NCBI RefSeq assembly: GCF_004745955.1
Contig: NZ_SRLD01000009.1
Coordinates: 60,897 to 124,896, forward strand
Length of the DNA: 64,000 nucleotides
Reading direction: 5' to 3'
From: Hymenobacter elongatus
Lineage (GTDB): Bacteria > Bacteroidota > Bacteroidia > Cytophagales > Hymenobacteraceae
Part shown: positions 36,601 to 45,500 of the stretch, one piece after another
Numbering within the stretch: the first letter of the stretch is position 1
Layout: the number at the start of each line of letters is the position of its first letter
Position numbers and translations under genes: made by a program
The notes under the pieces: generated by a model
What the model saw: the letters and a program-made list of their open reading frames with translations, nothing else
Told to the model about the DNA's origin: nothing
Databases searched by the model: none

Positions 36601-38222
36601 AGCATCTTGAGGTAGATTACCTGATCCTGGCCAATCTGCGAGTAGTCGTTGGCTACCTCGCCCACCTTGTAGGTCTGCCCATTGTAGGTGTACTGGTACG
36701 ATACGGCCAGCACTTGCTCGGGCAGCAGCGGCGTATTCAGCGACAAATAGCCCAGCTGGGCATTGAAGGTGTATTCCCGCGAATTCAGCAGCCGGGCGCG
36801 CACCCGTTCAAAGTCCACGGTTTTTACCAGTTGCTGGTCGCCGGAGTATCTGGTCTGGAGGTAGTTGTCGACCGACTCGTTGTTGCGGGCCAGCGTGCCA
36901 CCGGCCGTTACGACTTCCGCAAACTCCCGGTTCGCCTGGTTGCTGGCCGGAATGCGGCGCTGGTCGGCGGGGCGCAGCTGAAACTGCGGCCGGTACACGC
37001 GCACCGGCTCGGCCACGTCCATCAGCGCCACCACGTTGCGCAGGTTGTCGCTCTGGCGGTTGTCGTTGGTGACGTAAACCTCGATGTAGTTGATTTCGAT
37101 GCCCGACTGAATCGTGGGCAGATTGCGCAGCGTCAGATCGTACCGGTCGCGGAAGAATTGCGACAGGAAGAAGTGCCGGTCTCGCTCGTACTGGCTCGAC
37201 TTGATTTCGAAGTTGCGGCTCTGGGCTCCGTTTTGCACCCGCACCTCATCGGCCGTGCCGCGCAGGGTGCTGGCCACGGCCGTCACGCCGAGCTTGCCGA
37301 ACTGCAGCTGGGTTTTGATGCCGAACAGGTTTTGGCCGCCCTGAATCAGCGAGTTGCTCAGCGGCAGGCTCACGTTGCCGAGCTCGATCTTGCGGATGAT
37401 TTCGGTTTCGTAGCCCGTATAATCGAGCTTCATGTTGTTCTCGAAATCAAAGGCCGCCTTAGTGTCGTAGTTGAACGAGAGCTTCAGCTTCTCCCCGATC
37501 TGGCCGGTGAGGTTGAGGTTCATGTTCTGCTCGTACTGAAAATCGCCCACGCGCTGCTGGCGCAGGGTCAGCGTCGGGTTCAGGTTGCGGTTGAAGCGGG
37601 CACCCATGCGCAGGGTCACGGCCCCGTTGGGCCGGATATCGACGTAGCTGCCGCCAAACAGGCGGTCGGCCATGGGGCCGAGGTAAATCTTGGGAATCAG
37701 GCGGCGCGCCTCGGGCGTGTTGGCGTCGCCGGCCACGCCACCCGCCGAGCGGGCCCGGAAATAGTTGCGGATGGCCTCGCGCTGCTGCCAGTCCGAGTAT
37801 TCTTTGAACGAAAGACGGCTGGGGTCACGAAAATCGATGTCGCTGCCTACTTTTTCCCGCACGTCGTAGTATTCCAGGCTGTCGTCGGGGGTCACCTGCA
37901 GGTTCACGTTCGAGGGCAGATCCAGGAGCAGCGGCGACTGGCGACGCTGGGGACCGAACGGGGAGCCAGGCCGGTCTTCGGGCGCGACTTTGGGCCGCCG
38001 GCTAGAGCGGTAGCGGCTCGTGTCGGGCAGAGCCACGCGGGGCGTGTCGGGGGCCACTACCAGGCGCGCGAACCGGCCGGGCTTGGGGAGCCAGGCCCAT
38101 AGCTGCCGCATGGCAAAGGGACCAGTGCCGGCCGGGGCCGCCTGCGACCACCAGGCCAGCAGCGAGGCAACAACAACGACCGTAATGGTGAGGGACTTCT
38201 TACCGGAGTTCAAGTGTAACAA
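30675..38222 (-). CDS. sprA: Cell-surface protein SprA (T9SS translocon)
   Basis: 2515 aa, within the 2300-2500 aa range of SprA/Sov. SprA forms the giant outer-membrane barrel through which type IX substrates leave the cell, and it is needed for gliding in Flavobacterium johnsoniae. An N-terminal signal anchor (SLTITVVVVASLLAWWSQAA) is followed by a proline-rich linker and the SprA N-domain (LRMGARFNRNLNPTLTLRQQ). Two related N-domain segments seem present. Then come many alternating strands rich in aromatic and Arg residues (LKLSFNYDTKAAFDFENNMK, YLEFWLMDP-like motifs). It ends EGGLQLRYSLSQ, a terminal barrel strand. It lies 23 bases behind ruvA, so is probably co-transcribed. Three T9SS-tailed proteins in this window would be its cargo. 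Confidence 0.97.
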   Translation of the reverse strand: MLHLNSGKKSLTITVVVVASLLAWWSQAAPAGTGPFAMRQLWAWLPKPGRFARLVVAPDTPRVALPDTSRYRSSRRPKVAPEDRPGSPFGPQRRQSPLLLDLPSNVNLQVTPDDSLEYYDVREKVGSDIDFRDPSRLSFKEYSDWQQREAIRNYFRARSAGGVAGDANTPEARRLIPKIYLGPMADRLFGGSYVDIRPNGAVTLRMGARFNRNLNPTLTLRQQRVGDFQYEQNMNLNLTGQIGEKLKLSFNYDTKAAFDFENNMKLDYTGYETEIIRKIELGNVSLPLSNSLIQGGQNLFGIKTQLQFGKLGVTAVASTLRGTADEVRVQNGAQSRNFEIKSSQYERDRHFFLSQFFRDRYDLTLRNLPTIQSGIEINYIEVYVTNDNRQSDNLRNVVALMDVAEPVRVYRPQFQLRPADQRRIPASNQANREFAEVVTAGGTLARNNESVDNYLQTRYSGDQQLVKTVDFERVRARLLNSREYTFNAQLGYLSLNTPLLPEQVLAVSYQYTYNGQTYKVGEVANDYSQIGQDQVIYLKMLKATNPGVGLADPNVNPVNENLRTRNLPTWDLMMKNVYPLNASQLNRDNFQLQIVYKDDATGVDLISLKEGQKIANKPLIEVLNLDNVNPNNDQNPDGNFDFFPGTTIDPDLGKIIFPVVEPFGNFLRAQFDTASMDLGLAQRERELARKYVYQELYTQTQSDAQQRQEKDKFFLKGRFQATATDEISLPGIGIAEGSVRVRSGSTLLEEGRDYQVFYDQAKVKILNPSYLNSANELKVEFEKNALVQVQPRRLVGARFDYRLNQDINFGATVLHLLENQAPGINRVNIGDEPGNNTIYGFDVNMRRESRALTKYLDMLPLISTKEPSSVAFSAEVAQLLPGKSKLGRGEDGVSYIDDFENARTPYSLGGVSAATAWRLAATPLPLIPAPSPNINPNLGYAFNRAKLAWYTVDQIYYTGGPGKPGNIGDGDLKNHYTRGIERTEIFPNRDVGATGNGFEYSLDLAYFPQERGQYNYTPDVSTDGKRLTSDARSHYAGISREITFDTDFDNANVEYMEFWLMDPFIKGANGQVNDSENTPTNNETGGELYLNLGSVSEDVLRDSNQHEFENGLPTDPANIAQDTRPTDWGRVTRQQFLTDAFNTAPGGRARQDIGLEGLDDNEERSFFAGAYTAVEDPSADNFRHHLDDFYSASNTKILGRYKQYNGMQGNSQENSQLSSTAFPDKEDLNRDNVISDTERYYEWRMSIKPGQLEVGQNYIVDKTTNSINGDQVSWYQFRIPIRQPLNVRGTTGNVSFGYKSIRFVRMYLTGWEQPVVLRMVQPQFVANQWRRFLSPISQPGAPCFNCGDDKTPFTISTVSIEENGIAGVSGTDAIPYVLPPNIQRDKEYGSSTVNREQNEQSLRLCVEGLADGIGKAAYKNINISMLRYKQLRLFLHAESEDPAVRNGPAGQVRAFVRIGTDYTQNYYEYSLPLTITRPGATNERDIWPLENEVQISFQEFIDAKAARNRLGQDLLTPFEKQLPNGATITIVGNPDFSAVQGVMIGILNPLDDNSTKSLCLWADEFRVFDFERENGWAATARFNTKLADLANITATGSFTSVGFGGLQDKVAQRSLDNITRGDLNAAVAADKLLPEKLGLRIPVLVQAGQESRSPKYDPLDPDTRLEQSLEKFESASEKTAYRKEVIDQTSSRSISLLNVRKERTNLEKKVRPYDIENFAVSYALTERLHTDIRTDRDFTKTYTGALAYVYQMTPKNYTPLAKIKALDSPYFKILQDLNFTPLPSRFAFRADLDRRYNERQLQRTQVPGQVPTIDGIAPIYQKSFFFNRIYDLKWDLTKSLIFDYTANNRSVIDEDAGPTLGNDPVSRANRQQLRDNLFRRGGRTTNFTQTVALTYRLPLDKFPLTDWISADTRYSANYIWQAASTALRAPKYPTQPDSLETIDVRLGNTIQNNAELSANGKIDLVKLYNKVRFLNIINNAPQTAPPDRSIGRKGTVPPPALGQLQDKAPAPASAQDSAKGPELRVLKAVLRSLMTARSLNFTYSRSTGTLLPGYLPGTRLFGLDSDFAAPGLPFILGQQSSLQELYDRANSRGWYTNRSDLLNTPLSSLLTENLTLRTALEPFRDFNIQLDGRRQLVRNRETFYRLAVDTATLEPYNARVGDFAPGSLAPLLPLNTGTFTTSFISVQTLFGDRTANGEVSKAFDRFVANRATVRQRLQDANPRSDKDHQYGYNAQDVLIPSFIDAYQGRSSDGYKAKKFNPFALLPIPNWRIDYNGLAELPFVKRYFRSITLNHAYASTYTVASYTTSTQYGSAPGFLPDLVNENKQFIPYYIIGQVTIAERLSPLIGVNFQTLQKITGRLELRTERGITLNTTNAQVMELHSQELVIGFGYATNRLKIPFRIGGEQRVLRNELTARLDLSIRDNTTIQRTIEDVVDPIFDAAGQQLAGNPGRPKGLTTNGTRQLQLRPTIDYILNQRLNLQLFFSRTVTEPRVQNSFKNSATEGGLQLRYSLSQ

Positions 38223-38245
38223 GCAGACGCGGGCCAGGTAAAATT

Positions 38246-38851
38246 CTAATGAGACTTAAGAGCAAACTTAATTAATTCCTCCACGCTCAGCTCGTTGCCG
38301 TGCTTGTGCTGAATCTGGTCCAGGTTTTTCTCGGCGGCGGCGCGGGCGAAGCCCAAAGTCACTAATGCCGCTAACGCTTCGACCCGATTCGTATTGTGTG
38401 CCCGGGCCAGCGGCACGGTATCGACGCCGGCTTTGCTCAGCAGCTCATCTTTGCGCAGCTTGTCGCGCAGCTCCAGAATCACGCGCTGGGCCGTTTTGGG
38501 GCCGACGCCCTTAATGCTCTGAATCGAGCGAACATCCTCCTGCACGATGGCGTGGCGAATTTCGCCCACCGACATCGACGACACCATCATAATGCCCGTG
38601 CCCGGCCCGATGCCCGACACCGAAATCAGGTGCATGAACAGTGCCTTCTCGTTGGGGTCCAGGAAGCCGTAGAGAATGTTGGCGTCTTCCTTGATATGCT
38701 GGTAGGTATAGATCTTGGCCTTTTCGCCCTCCACCGGCAGCTTCGAGTAGGTGGCCAGGGAAATCTTAATCTCGTAGCCCACTCCATTCACGTCCAGAAT
38801 GGCCATTGTGGGGTCTTTGTGGGCTAATTTTCCGTCAATGTAGGCAATCAT
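38246..38851 (-). CDS. ruvA: Holliday junction branch-migration protein RuvA
   Basis: 201 aa. Domain I OB-fold (MIAYIDGKLAHKDPTMAILD), domain II with two helix-hairpin-helix motifs (LISVSGIGPGTGIMM and SIKGVGPKTAQRVILELRDK), and a C-terminal RuvB-contacting domain (VEALAALVTLGFARAAAEKN). It tetramerises on four-way junctions and loads the RuvB motor. Length and domains are normal. ruvB is not adjacent. Pairing of ruvA with sprA is common in Bacteroidota. Confidence 0.97.
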   Translation of the reverse strand: MIAYIDGKLAHKDPTMAILDVNGVGYEIKISLATYSKLPVEGEKAKIYTYQHIKEDANILYGFLDPNEKALFMHLISVSGIGPGTGIMMVSSMSVGEIRHAIVQEDVRSIQSIKGVGPKTAQRVILELRDKLRKDELLSKAGVDTVPLARAHNTNRVEALAALVTLGFARAAAEKNLDQIQHKHGNELSVEELIKFALKSH

Positions 38852-39000
38852 GCGGGCAAGCTAAGGATGAAAAGCGGAACGCGGCCCGTCGGAAGCAACC
38901 TCCCAAACAGGGCTGTCCCGGTGTGCCGTAGGGAAGGGCCGCGCGGGGAGCAACACGAAGTTCCCGGTTTTATATCCCAAAAATACGGGCTTTTTCCACT

Positions 39001-39049
39001 AAAAAACGGGATGTTTCGGCCGCAGAGTCCCGGCAAAAACATCCCGTTT
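39001..39049 (-). terminator. Intrinsic terminator after maeB
   Basis: Stem AAACGGGATGTTT / AAACATCCCGTTT around a GC-rich loop, 35 bases past the maeB stop, with an A run on the + strand at its outer side giving the T tract of the leftward transcript. Confidence 0.85.
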
Positions 39050-39083
39050 CTAGGATATTTACTAAAAAACGGCGAATAGTGCT

Positions 39084-41354
39084 CTACAGCGACTTGCTGC
39101 TGGTTTGGGCGTCGACCACGGCAATGGCGGTCATGTTCACTATTTCCCGCACCGAGGCGCCCAGCTGCAGAATGTGCACTGGCTTGCGCATGCCCATCAG
39201 CACCGGCCCGATTACCTCCGCGCCCCCGATTTCCTGGAGTACTTTGTAGGCAATGTTGCCCGACACCACATTGGGGAAAATCAGGGTGTTGGCCCCTTTC
39301 TCGGCCAGCTCGCTGAAGGGGTACTGCTCGCGCAGCAGCTCGGGGTTCAGGGCCGTGTTGGCCTGCATCTCACCGTCGAGCAGCAGGTCGGGGTAGCGCC
39401 GCTTGGCTTGCTCGGTGGCCTGGCGGGCCTTGTCGGGCAGCGGGCCGGGGTTCGAGCCGAAGTTGGAGTAGCTCAGCACCGCCACGCGCGGCTCGGTGTC
39501 GAAGAAGCGTACCGTGCGGGCTGCCAGGCCGATAATGTCCACCATTTCCTCGGCCGTGGGGTCGATGTTCACGGTGGTATCGGCAAAAAAGAACGGGCCT
39601 TTCTTGTGCTGAATGATGTACATGCCCGCCACGCGCTTCACCCCGTCTTCCACCCCGATTACCTGCAGGGCCGGCGTAATGCTCTTGCCGTAGTCTTTGG
39701 TGAGGCCCGTAATGAAGGCGTCGGCCTCGCCGGTTTCGAGCATCATGGCGGCGTAGTAGTTCCGCTCGCGCAGCAGGCGGCGGCCTTCGTAGAGCGTGGT
39801 GCCCCGGCGCTGCCGCTTCCGAAACAGCAGCTCGGCGTATTCGTCGCGCTTGGCATCCTCCTCCAGAATGTCGATGATCTGGCAGCCGTCCAGGTCGAGG
39901 CTGTTGACGCGGGCAATGGCTTCGAGCTTCTTGCGGTTGCCGAGCAGAATCGGAACGGCGATGCCCTCGTCGCTCACGATTTGGGCCGCCTTCAGAATCT
40001 TGTAGTTGTCGGCCTCCGCGAATACCACCCGCTTGGGGTTGGCCTTGGCGGCGCTGGTAATGCGGTTCATCAGCTTCTGGTTTACGCCCAGGCGGCTGCG
40101 TAGCTCGTCCTCGTAGGCCGGCCAGTCGGTGATGATGCGCCGGGCCACGCCGCTGGCAATAGCGGCTTTGGCCACGGCCACGCTCACGGTCGTTATCAGG
40201 CGCGGGTCGAGGGGCTTGGGGATGAGGTAGGCGCGGCCGAAGGTCAGCGTGTTGTCGCCGTAGGCCTTGTTCACCATTTCCGGCACGGGCTCCTTGGCCA
40301 GCTCGGCCAGAGCCTGCACGGCGGCCAGCTTCATGGCTTCGTTGATTTCGGTGGCCCGCACGTCCATGGCACCCCGGAAAATGTAGGGGAAGCCCAGCAC
40401 GTTGTTCACCTGGTTGGGGTGGTCGGAGCGGCCGGTGGCCATCAGGATGTCGGGCCGGGTAGCCATGGCCAGCTCGTACACGATTTCCGGGTCGGGGTTG
40501 GCCAGGGCAAACACAATGGGGTTGTCGGCCATGCACAGCAGCAGGTCGGGCGGCAGCACGTTGGCCGCCGACAGCCCCAGAAACACGTCGGCTCCTTCCA
40601 TGGCCTCGGCCAGGGTGCTGATGGTGCTGCTGGTGGCAAACTGCATCTGCAATTCGGCCAGGTCGGTGCGGTGCTGATTAATCACGCCATCCTTGTCGAA
40701 CACCGTCACGTTGGCCACGTTCAGGCCCAGCTCGCGGTAGAGGCGCAGGCAGCTGATGGCCGCCGCGCCCGCCCCGCTCACCACCAGCTTGATGTCTTGG
40801 ATATCCTTGCCCACCACTTCCAGCGCGTTCAGCAGGGCCGCCGACGAAATAATGGCCGTGCCGTGCTGGTCGTCGTGCATCAGGGGGATGGTCATCTGCT
40901 CGCGCAGGGCCTTCTCAATCACGAAGCACTCGGGGGCCTTGATATCCTCTAGGTTGATGCCGCCGAAGGTAGGCTCCAGCGACTTCACGATGCGGATAAA
41001 CTCGTCGGGGTCGGTGCAGTCGATTTCGATGTCGAAGCAGTCGAGGCCCGCGAATTTCTTGAACAGCACGCCCTTGCCTTCCATCACGGGCTTGGCCGCG
41101 TCGGGGCCGATGTTGCCCAGGCCCAGCACGGCCGTGCCGTTGCTGATAACGCCCACCAGGTTGCCCTTGGCCGTGTATTTATACACGTCTTCCTTGTTGA
41201 GGGCAATGGCTTTGCAGGGCTCGGCCACGCCGGGCGAGTAGGCCAGGGCCAGGTCGAGCTGGGTGCTGACGGGCTTGGTGGGCACTACTTCGATCTTGCC
41301 GGCCGGACTCTGGGAGTGGTAATCGAGGGCTTCCTGTTTGTTGATCTTGAGCAT
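39084..41354 (-). CDS. maeB: NADP-dependent malic enzyme (MaeB type)
   Basis: 756 aa bifunctional-architecture malic enzyme that decarboxylates malate to pyruvate with NAD(P)+. The malic domain covers about 15-420: [60 protein letters not shown] and the nucleotide-binding [20 protein letters not shown]. The C-terminal ~320 residues resemble phosphotransacetylase ([20 protein letters not shown] ... [20 protein letters not shown]). In MaeB proteins this domain regulates activity through acetyl-CoA rather than catalysing. The upstream region holds an unusual 21-bp repeat array starting about 120 bp before the ATG. Confidence 0.96.
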   Translation of the reverse strand: MLKINKQEALDYHSQSPAGKIEVVPTKPVSTQLDLALAYSPGVAEPCKAIALNKEDVYKYTAKGNLVGVISNGTAVLGLGNIGPDAAKPVMEGKGVLFKKFAGLDCFDIEIDCTDPDEFIRIVKSLEPTFGGINLEDIKAPECFVIEKALREQMTIPLMHDDQHGTAIISSAALLNALEVVGKDIQDIKLVVSGAGAAAISCLRLYRELGLNVANVTVFDKDGVINQHRTDLAELQMQFATSSTISTLAEAMEGADVFLGLSAANVLPPDLLLCMADNPIVFALANPDPEIVYELAMATRPDILMATGRSDHPNQVNNVLGFPYIFRGAMDVRATEINEAMKLAAVQALAELAKEPVPEMVNKAYGDNTLTFGRAYLIPKPLDPRLITTVSVAVAKAAIASGVARRIITDWPAYEDELRSRLGVNQKLMNRITSAAKANPKRVVFAEADNYKILKAAQIVSDEGIAVPILLGNRKKLEAIARVNSLDLDGCQIIDILEEDAKRDEYAELLFRKRQRRGTTLYEGRRLLRERNYYAAMMLETGEADAFITGLTKDYGKSITPALQVIGVEDGVKRVAGMYIIQHKKGPFFFADTTVNIDPTAEEMVDIIGLAARTVRFFDTEPRVAVLSYSNFGSNPGPLPDKARQATEQAKRRYPDLLLDGEMQANTALNPELLREQYPFSELAEKGANTLIFPNVVSGNIAYKVLQEIGGAEVIGPVLMGMRKPVHILQLGASVREIVNMTAIAVVDAQTSSKSL

Positions 41355-41472
41355 AAGGGCGGCGCACTAAGTGAAGGGTTGCGACAAAGCAAGTAGGCAA
41401 GTTGGGGCGAAAACCGCCGGAATCAAAGCCGCCTCCCGCTTGCGCCGGCCCCCGCCACCCACCGCCCGGCGC
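41355..41472. other. Intergenic segment between maeB start and the repeat array
   Basis: Presumed maeB promoter region. TACTTGCTTTG on the minus strand near 41390 is only a loose match to the -7 element. No gene is supported; open frames on both strands here continue through the repeat array and look artefactual. Confidence 0.35.
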
Positions 41473-41703
41473 ATAAAATTCACAGCAGTGCCCATGAATT
41501 TTATGCGCCGTCGGATGATTTTCCTGCGGCTGCGCGTGAATTTCATAGAAGCTCCCGTGAAATTCATGGGCAGCCGCAGGAAAATCACGGAAGCTCCCGT
41601 GATTTTCGCGGCAGGTCGGATGAAGCTCACGCGGTGTTCCGTGAAATTCAAGGCAGGACGCACAAAAAACACGGGGCGTCGGATGAATTTCATCCGACGC
41701 CCC
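41473..41703. repeat. Array of eleven degenerate 21-bp palindromic repeats
   Basis: Eleven consecutive units of exactly 21 bp start at 41473, 41494, 41515, 41536, 41557, 41578, 41599, 41620, 41641, 41662 and 41683. Each unit begins with a variant of RTGAAWTTCA (self-complementary) followed by about 11 variable bases ending mostly in TCCC, TCGG or CCGC. Because 21 is a multiple of three and the core is palindromic, both strands stay open and read as 7-residue repeats (for example MNFMRRR, VNFIEAP, VKFMGSR). It lies between the 3' end of a hypothetical gene and the 5' side of maeB. Function unknown. Confidence 0.85.
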
Positions 41704-41735
41704 GTGACTGGAAGGAGGAACTGGGCAAAAAGCCC

Positions 41736-41823
41736 GTCATGTCGACCAACGGGAGACATCTCGCATATACTGTTATCTGATTACTGTAGCACGCGCGAGA
41801 GGTCTCCCGTTGGTCGATATGAC
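41736..41823. repeat. Long hairpin element, copy 1
   Basis: Arms of about 29 bp (GTCATG-N15-CATCTC-type outer arm at 41736-41764, complementary arm 41795-41823, two mismatches) around a 30-base loop containing TTACTGTAGC. Same architecture as the element at 49772. Confidence 0.8.
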
Positions 41824-41837
41824 GTTCTAAAAGCTCC

Positions 41838-42323
41838 TTACGCCTTGGGCGCGGCGGGCTTGGCTGCCTTGGCCCGGCTTTGCTCGAAGCGGGCTTTGAG
41901 GGTGGTGTGGGCATCCTGCGCGCCGGAAATACCCTGCTTGTGGGCCTGCTGCACCGAGTTGTAGAAAGCCAGGGCCGTGACGTAGGCCTCGCTGCCCAGC
42001 TTCACGTTGGTGCTGGCCAGGTTGGTGGCCAGGGGCTGCAGCCGCCGCCCAATGCTCTGCAGCTGCTGCCAGGCCTCCAGGTCGAGGCGCAGGCCGGCAA
42101 TGTCGATGTAGCCGGGGGCGAACTGGGGCTGCTGCTCGGCCAGGTCGAGGGCCTGCTGGATGAAGGGCAGGGAGGCATCACTGGCTTTGGGCAGGCGCTG
42201 CACTTCCTTGCCCGTGAGGGTGATGAGCACCGGGGCCAGGGCGGCTTCCAGGGCGTCGAGGGCGGCGCTGATTTTCTGCAGATCAGCGGCGGCGAATGTA
42301 ATGCGGAGGTTATCAGTAGACAT
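41838..42323 (-). CDS. Hypothetical helical protein
   Basis: 161 aa, no signal peptide or membrane segment. Predicted almost entirely helical: NLRITFAAADLQKISAALDA, LEAWQQLQSIGRRLQPLATN and VTALAFYNSVQQAHKQGISG, with an Ala/Lys/Pro-rich tail (AKAAKPAAPKA). The PLATNLASTNVKLGSEAYVT segment looks like a conserved core. I do not recognise the family with certainty. It starts ATG at 42323; upstream sequence is low-complexity and non-coding. A four-helix bundle cytoplasmic protein is the most that can be said. Confidence 0.65.
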   Translation of the reverse strand: MSTDNLRITFAAADLQKISAALDALEAALAPVLITLTGKEVQRLPKASDASLPFIQQALDLAEQQPQFAPGYIDIAGLRLDLEAWQQLQSIGRRLQPLATNLASTNVKLGSEAYVTALAFYNSVQQAHKQGISGAQDAHTTLKARFEQSRAKAAKPAAPKA

Positions 42324-42398
42324 AGAAAAAGGGGGTAAGAATGGAAAAAATAGAAAAGCGTGGGGACCGGCTGCTCACGGAGGGGCCTCACCCCCCGG

Positions 42399-42423
42399 CC
42401 CCCTCTCCGAAGAGGAGAGGGGG
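42399..42423. repeat. GC-rich intergenic hairpin
   Basis: Perfect 10-bp stem CCCCCTCTCC / GGAGAGGGGG with loop GAAGA, set in a CCTCACCCCCCGGCC context, between two minus-strand genes. It resembles a dispersed hairpin seen in intergenic regions of many bacteria; it may also terminate the T9SS gene to its right. Confidence 0.5.
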
Positions 42424-42555
42424 AGCCGGATGCCCACTACTCTGGGAGGGGCTCGGGGGGGTAGTGTGGCGGCAGAGATGCTTCGGCTGCGCGGATGCCA
42501 GATGAGTGGGACAGAAAGCAAACAGGACAGGAAAACAAACCCGCCGCTCCCGGGC

Positions 42556-45500
42556 CTAGTGCTGCACGCTGAGCTGGCGGCGCAGCACCTGGCTGCCCAG
42601 GCGCACCTGCACCTGGTAGAGGCCGGCGGGCAGCGTGGCCGTGGACAGCAGCACGCGCCCGGCGCTGGCCTCGGCCTGGCGCAGGGGGCGGCCCTGGCCG
42701 TTGTAGAGCGTGACCTGGAAGGCGGGGCCGCCGCGCCGGGCAGTGCCGTCGGGCTCGGTAACGGTGATTTCGACCTGCTCGGAGGCCGGGTTGGGGTAGA
42801 GCTGCAGGCTGGGCCCGATGGTGTTGCAGGGGAAGCCGTCGATCTGGCTGACGACCGTGACGTAGGCCGGGGAGGGCGTGGTTTGGCCGCCCGCGCACAG
42901 GTCTTCGGCCGTGGCCTCTACCCGCAGCGTACCCGCCTGGTCGGGCTGTACGGTGAGCGTGGCGTTGTCATTTCGCACGATCAGGCTGTTGCGCAGCTGG
43001 TCGTTGAGGTACACGTTCCAGCTGTAGTTGCCGTCGATGTTGCCGCCGCCGGCCGTGAAAACGACCTGCGACGAGGAGCACACCGGCACGTAGGGCCCCA
43101 CGGCGGAGGTGTAGCCCCCGCCCACGTACACGGAGTAGCGGGTGGGGGCGCTGGGCTGAAACCCCGCCCGGGTGGCCGTGACAAACACCGAGGTGAAGCC
43201 CACGAAGCCCGGCTGCGCCTGCACCGTAGGCGTGGCCGTGCCCTGCCCGCTCACCACGCGTAGGCCCGGGTCGGCGGTGGTCCAGGAGTAAGTGACGGGA
43301 AACAGGGGCTGGCCGCTGGCCGCGAGGCGGGAGCATTCCGTCGGGATGCTGATCTGGGCCGAGCCACCGGGGCACAGAGCGGTGATGGTAGAAGACATAG
43401 CGGTGGCTTTGGTCACCATCGACAGCTCCTGGGCCAGAAAAGCCAGGCCCTCGCCATCGGGCTCTACGTGGTAGGTGTTGGTATGAGCCGGGCCGTAGTA
43501 GGCGTCAAACGGCGTTTCGCCGGAGCAGCTCAGGTCGCGGCCCAGCATGTTGGCGTAGGGCCGGGGCAAGCTCTGGGTAGTGCGGTAGCTGCTCAGCGTT
43601 TGGTACTGATAGGCAAGGGCACTAACAGTGGGAATGAAGCAGTGCTCGGCTACCACATTGTCGAATACGGCGTCGAAAGGTGCTAAGTCGTCGGCGGCTT
43701 CGGTTTTCTGACGTATCTGCTCCTGCGTGTTGTAGGAGCCACCAGGGGCCAGATCGTAGCTGCCGGCACTCCCGTTGAATACAAAAGTACGACGGCGAAG
43801 CGGGATGCTTTGGCCGCTGTACCCCGTTCCTCCCAACACCAGCGGGCTGATTTTGCCCTCGAATACCTGGCAACGCGTGTTCTGGCCGGGTGTGAAGTTA
43901 AGAGTAGCGGAAGAAAAAGAGTTGGTCGTGTTGATCCACAGGAAGTAGGTACGGCGGCGGCGTTTCTGGGCCCGATGCCGCAAAAAGATGTCGAGCTGGA
44001 GCGCGGTGCCGCAGGGGGTAATGTCGGGCCGTTGAATACCGTCGAGGCGTCCGTTGGCCAGGGCCACACGCCGCAGATTTACGGGGTAGCCGAAGGAGTT
44101 ACTCAGGCCGTTGTCGCGCAGGGCCAGCATAAACTGGTTGCGGAAGCCGGGAGCTCCGGCTGGCAGTTCGCTGCCGGCCAGGTAATGATGCACCAGCATC
44201 TGCCGGGAGGCTGGCGAGTTGATGGACTCGTTCAGGGTTTGCTCGGCCACGTCGGAAAGGCCCTGGTAGTAGCGCAGAAACTCCTGGTCGGCCAGCGGGA
44301 TATTAGCTCCCTGGTGGGGCGAATCGAGCGACACCCACAGGGCGGTGCGGTGGTCCCAGTAGGCTTGGTCGGCGGGGGTGGTGGCGGCCAGCTGCTCCTG
44401 TTCCATGCGGGCCAGGGCGTAGCGCGAAATCAGGCCGGCCATACTGGGGCCGATGATGGTGAACTTGTCGGCGGGGCCGGCCAGGCGGGGCTTCAGGTCG
44501 TTGAGCAGCTGCACCAGCACCAGGGCGTTGCGCTCGATGTAGTCGGTGCCGCCATCCACGTCGAAGTCCGTCCAGCCCCCGCCCACCTTGGGCCGCCGCG
44601 ACTTGGGGAAGTTGAGAATAATCAAATCCCGCTCCTGCCGGTCAAACAAATCCAGAATGCCCTGCTCACGCAGGTCGTTGTAGATACTGTGGCTCTCGGG
44701 AGTGTTATAATAAAGTTGTCGGCCATCGTTCGCATCAAATCCATCAATAAAAATGATGGGATTACGCAGTTGGTAGCTGCCGGTAGCAGCAAGCTCTTGG
44801 GCCTGTGAAAGAGGATGATGCAATACAGTCAACGTTTGCCCCATGCCGTAGAGCGAGAGCTTGACCGGGGTGCTAAAAGACCCGTTGCTGGTGAAGGTGT
44901 AATCGGTGAAGCCTTTGGTAGCAATTACCTCCTCAAAATTGCTCGTGAGCGGCAGGGAAGCCCGGCTCAGAACCCCGTCCCGGACGTAGAGCCGGGCCAG
45001 GGCCGGGGCCTGTGTGCCATCGGCGAAGAAGACGGTGAAGCGCAGCACCTTAGCCCCAGGGGTGCCGTAGCTGACGGGCACGGCCTGGCCCGGCAGGCAC
45101 TGCACGGGAGCCTGCTGGTTGTCGAAGTCGATGAGCAGGCTGCTCACGGTGCGGCCCCGGGTGCTGAGGGCCAGCTCGGGGCCGAAGTAGAAGCGGGTGG
45201 TGGGCGCGATGGTATCAGTGAGGGCGGCGGCCAGCACCAGGGCGCGGGCCACAAAGGGAGAGCGGGGGCGGCCGGCTACATCGTAGAGCAGGCCGTTTTG
45301 CTCCGTGAGCAGGTTATCGGCCCGGGCCAGGGTATCGAGCTGGTGAAAAGCGGCATCGAAGACGGCCAGGGGCACGGAGTCGCGGCGGGCGAGGTAGTCG
45401 GCGCGGGCGCGCAAGTAGGCCGGGCGCGGGCGGTTGCTGGGATTGTAGGCGGCGGTGTAGAGCTCCAGGTAGGCTTGGCGGAAGTGCGCGGCCGAAGAGG

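Noticed and set aside
38848..39042. 64-codon frame between ruvA and maeB
   Set aside because: It spans the maeB terminator hairpin and has no recognisable features.
41473..41703. CRISPR array
   Set aside because: Units are contiguous and palindromic with no spacers, and there are no cas genes nearby.
41367..41964. Open frames on both strands through the 21-bp array, reading as 7-residue repeats
   Set aside because: Openness on both strands follows from the 21-bp period and palindromic core; there is no start context or flanking conserved domain, so I treat it as non-coding repeat.
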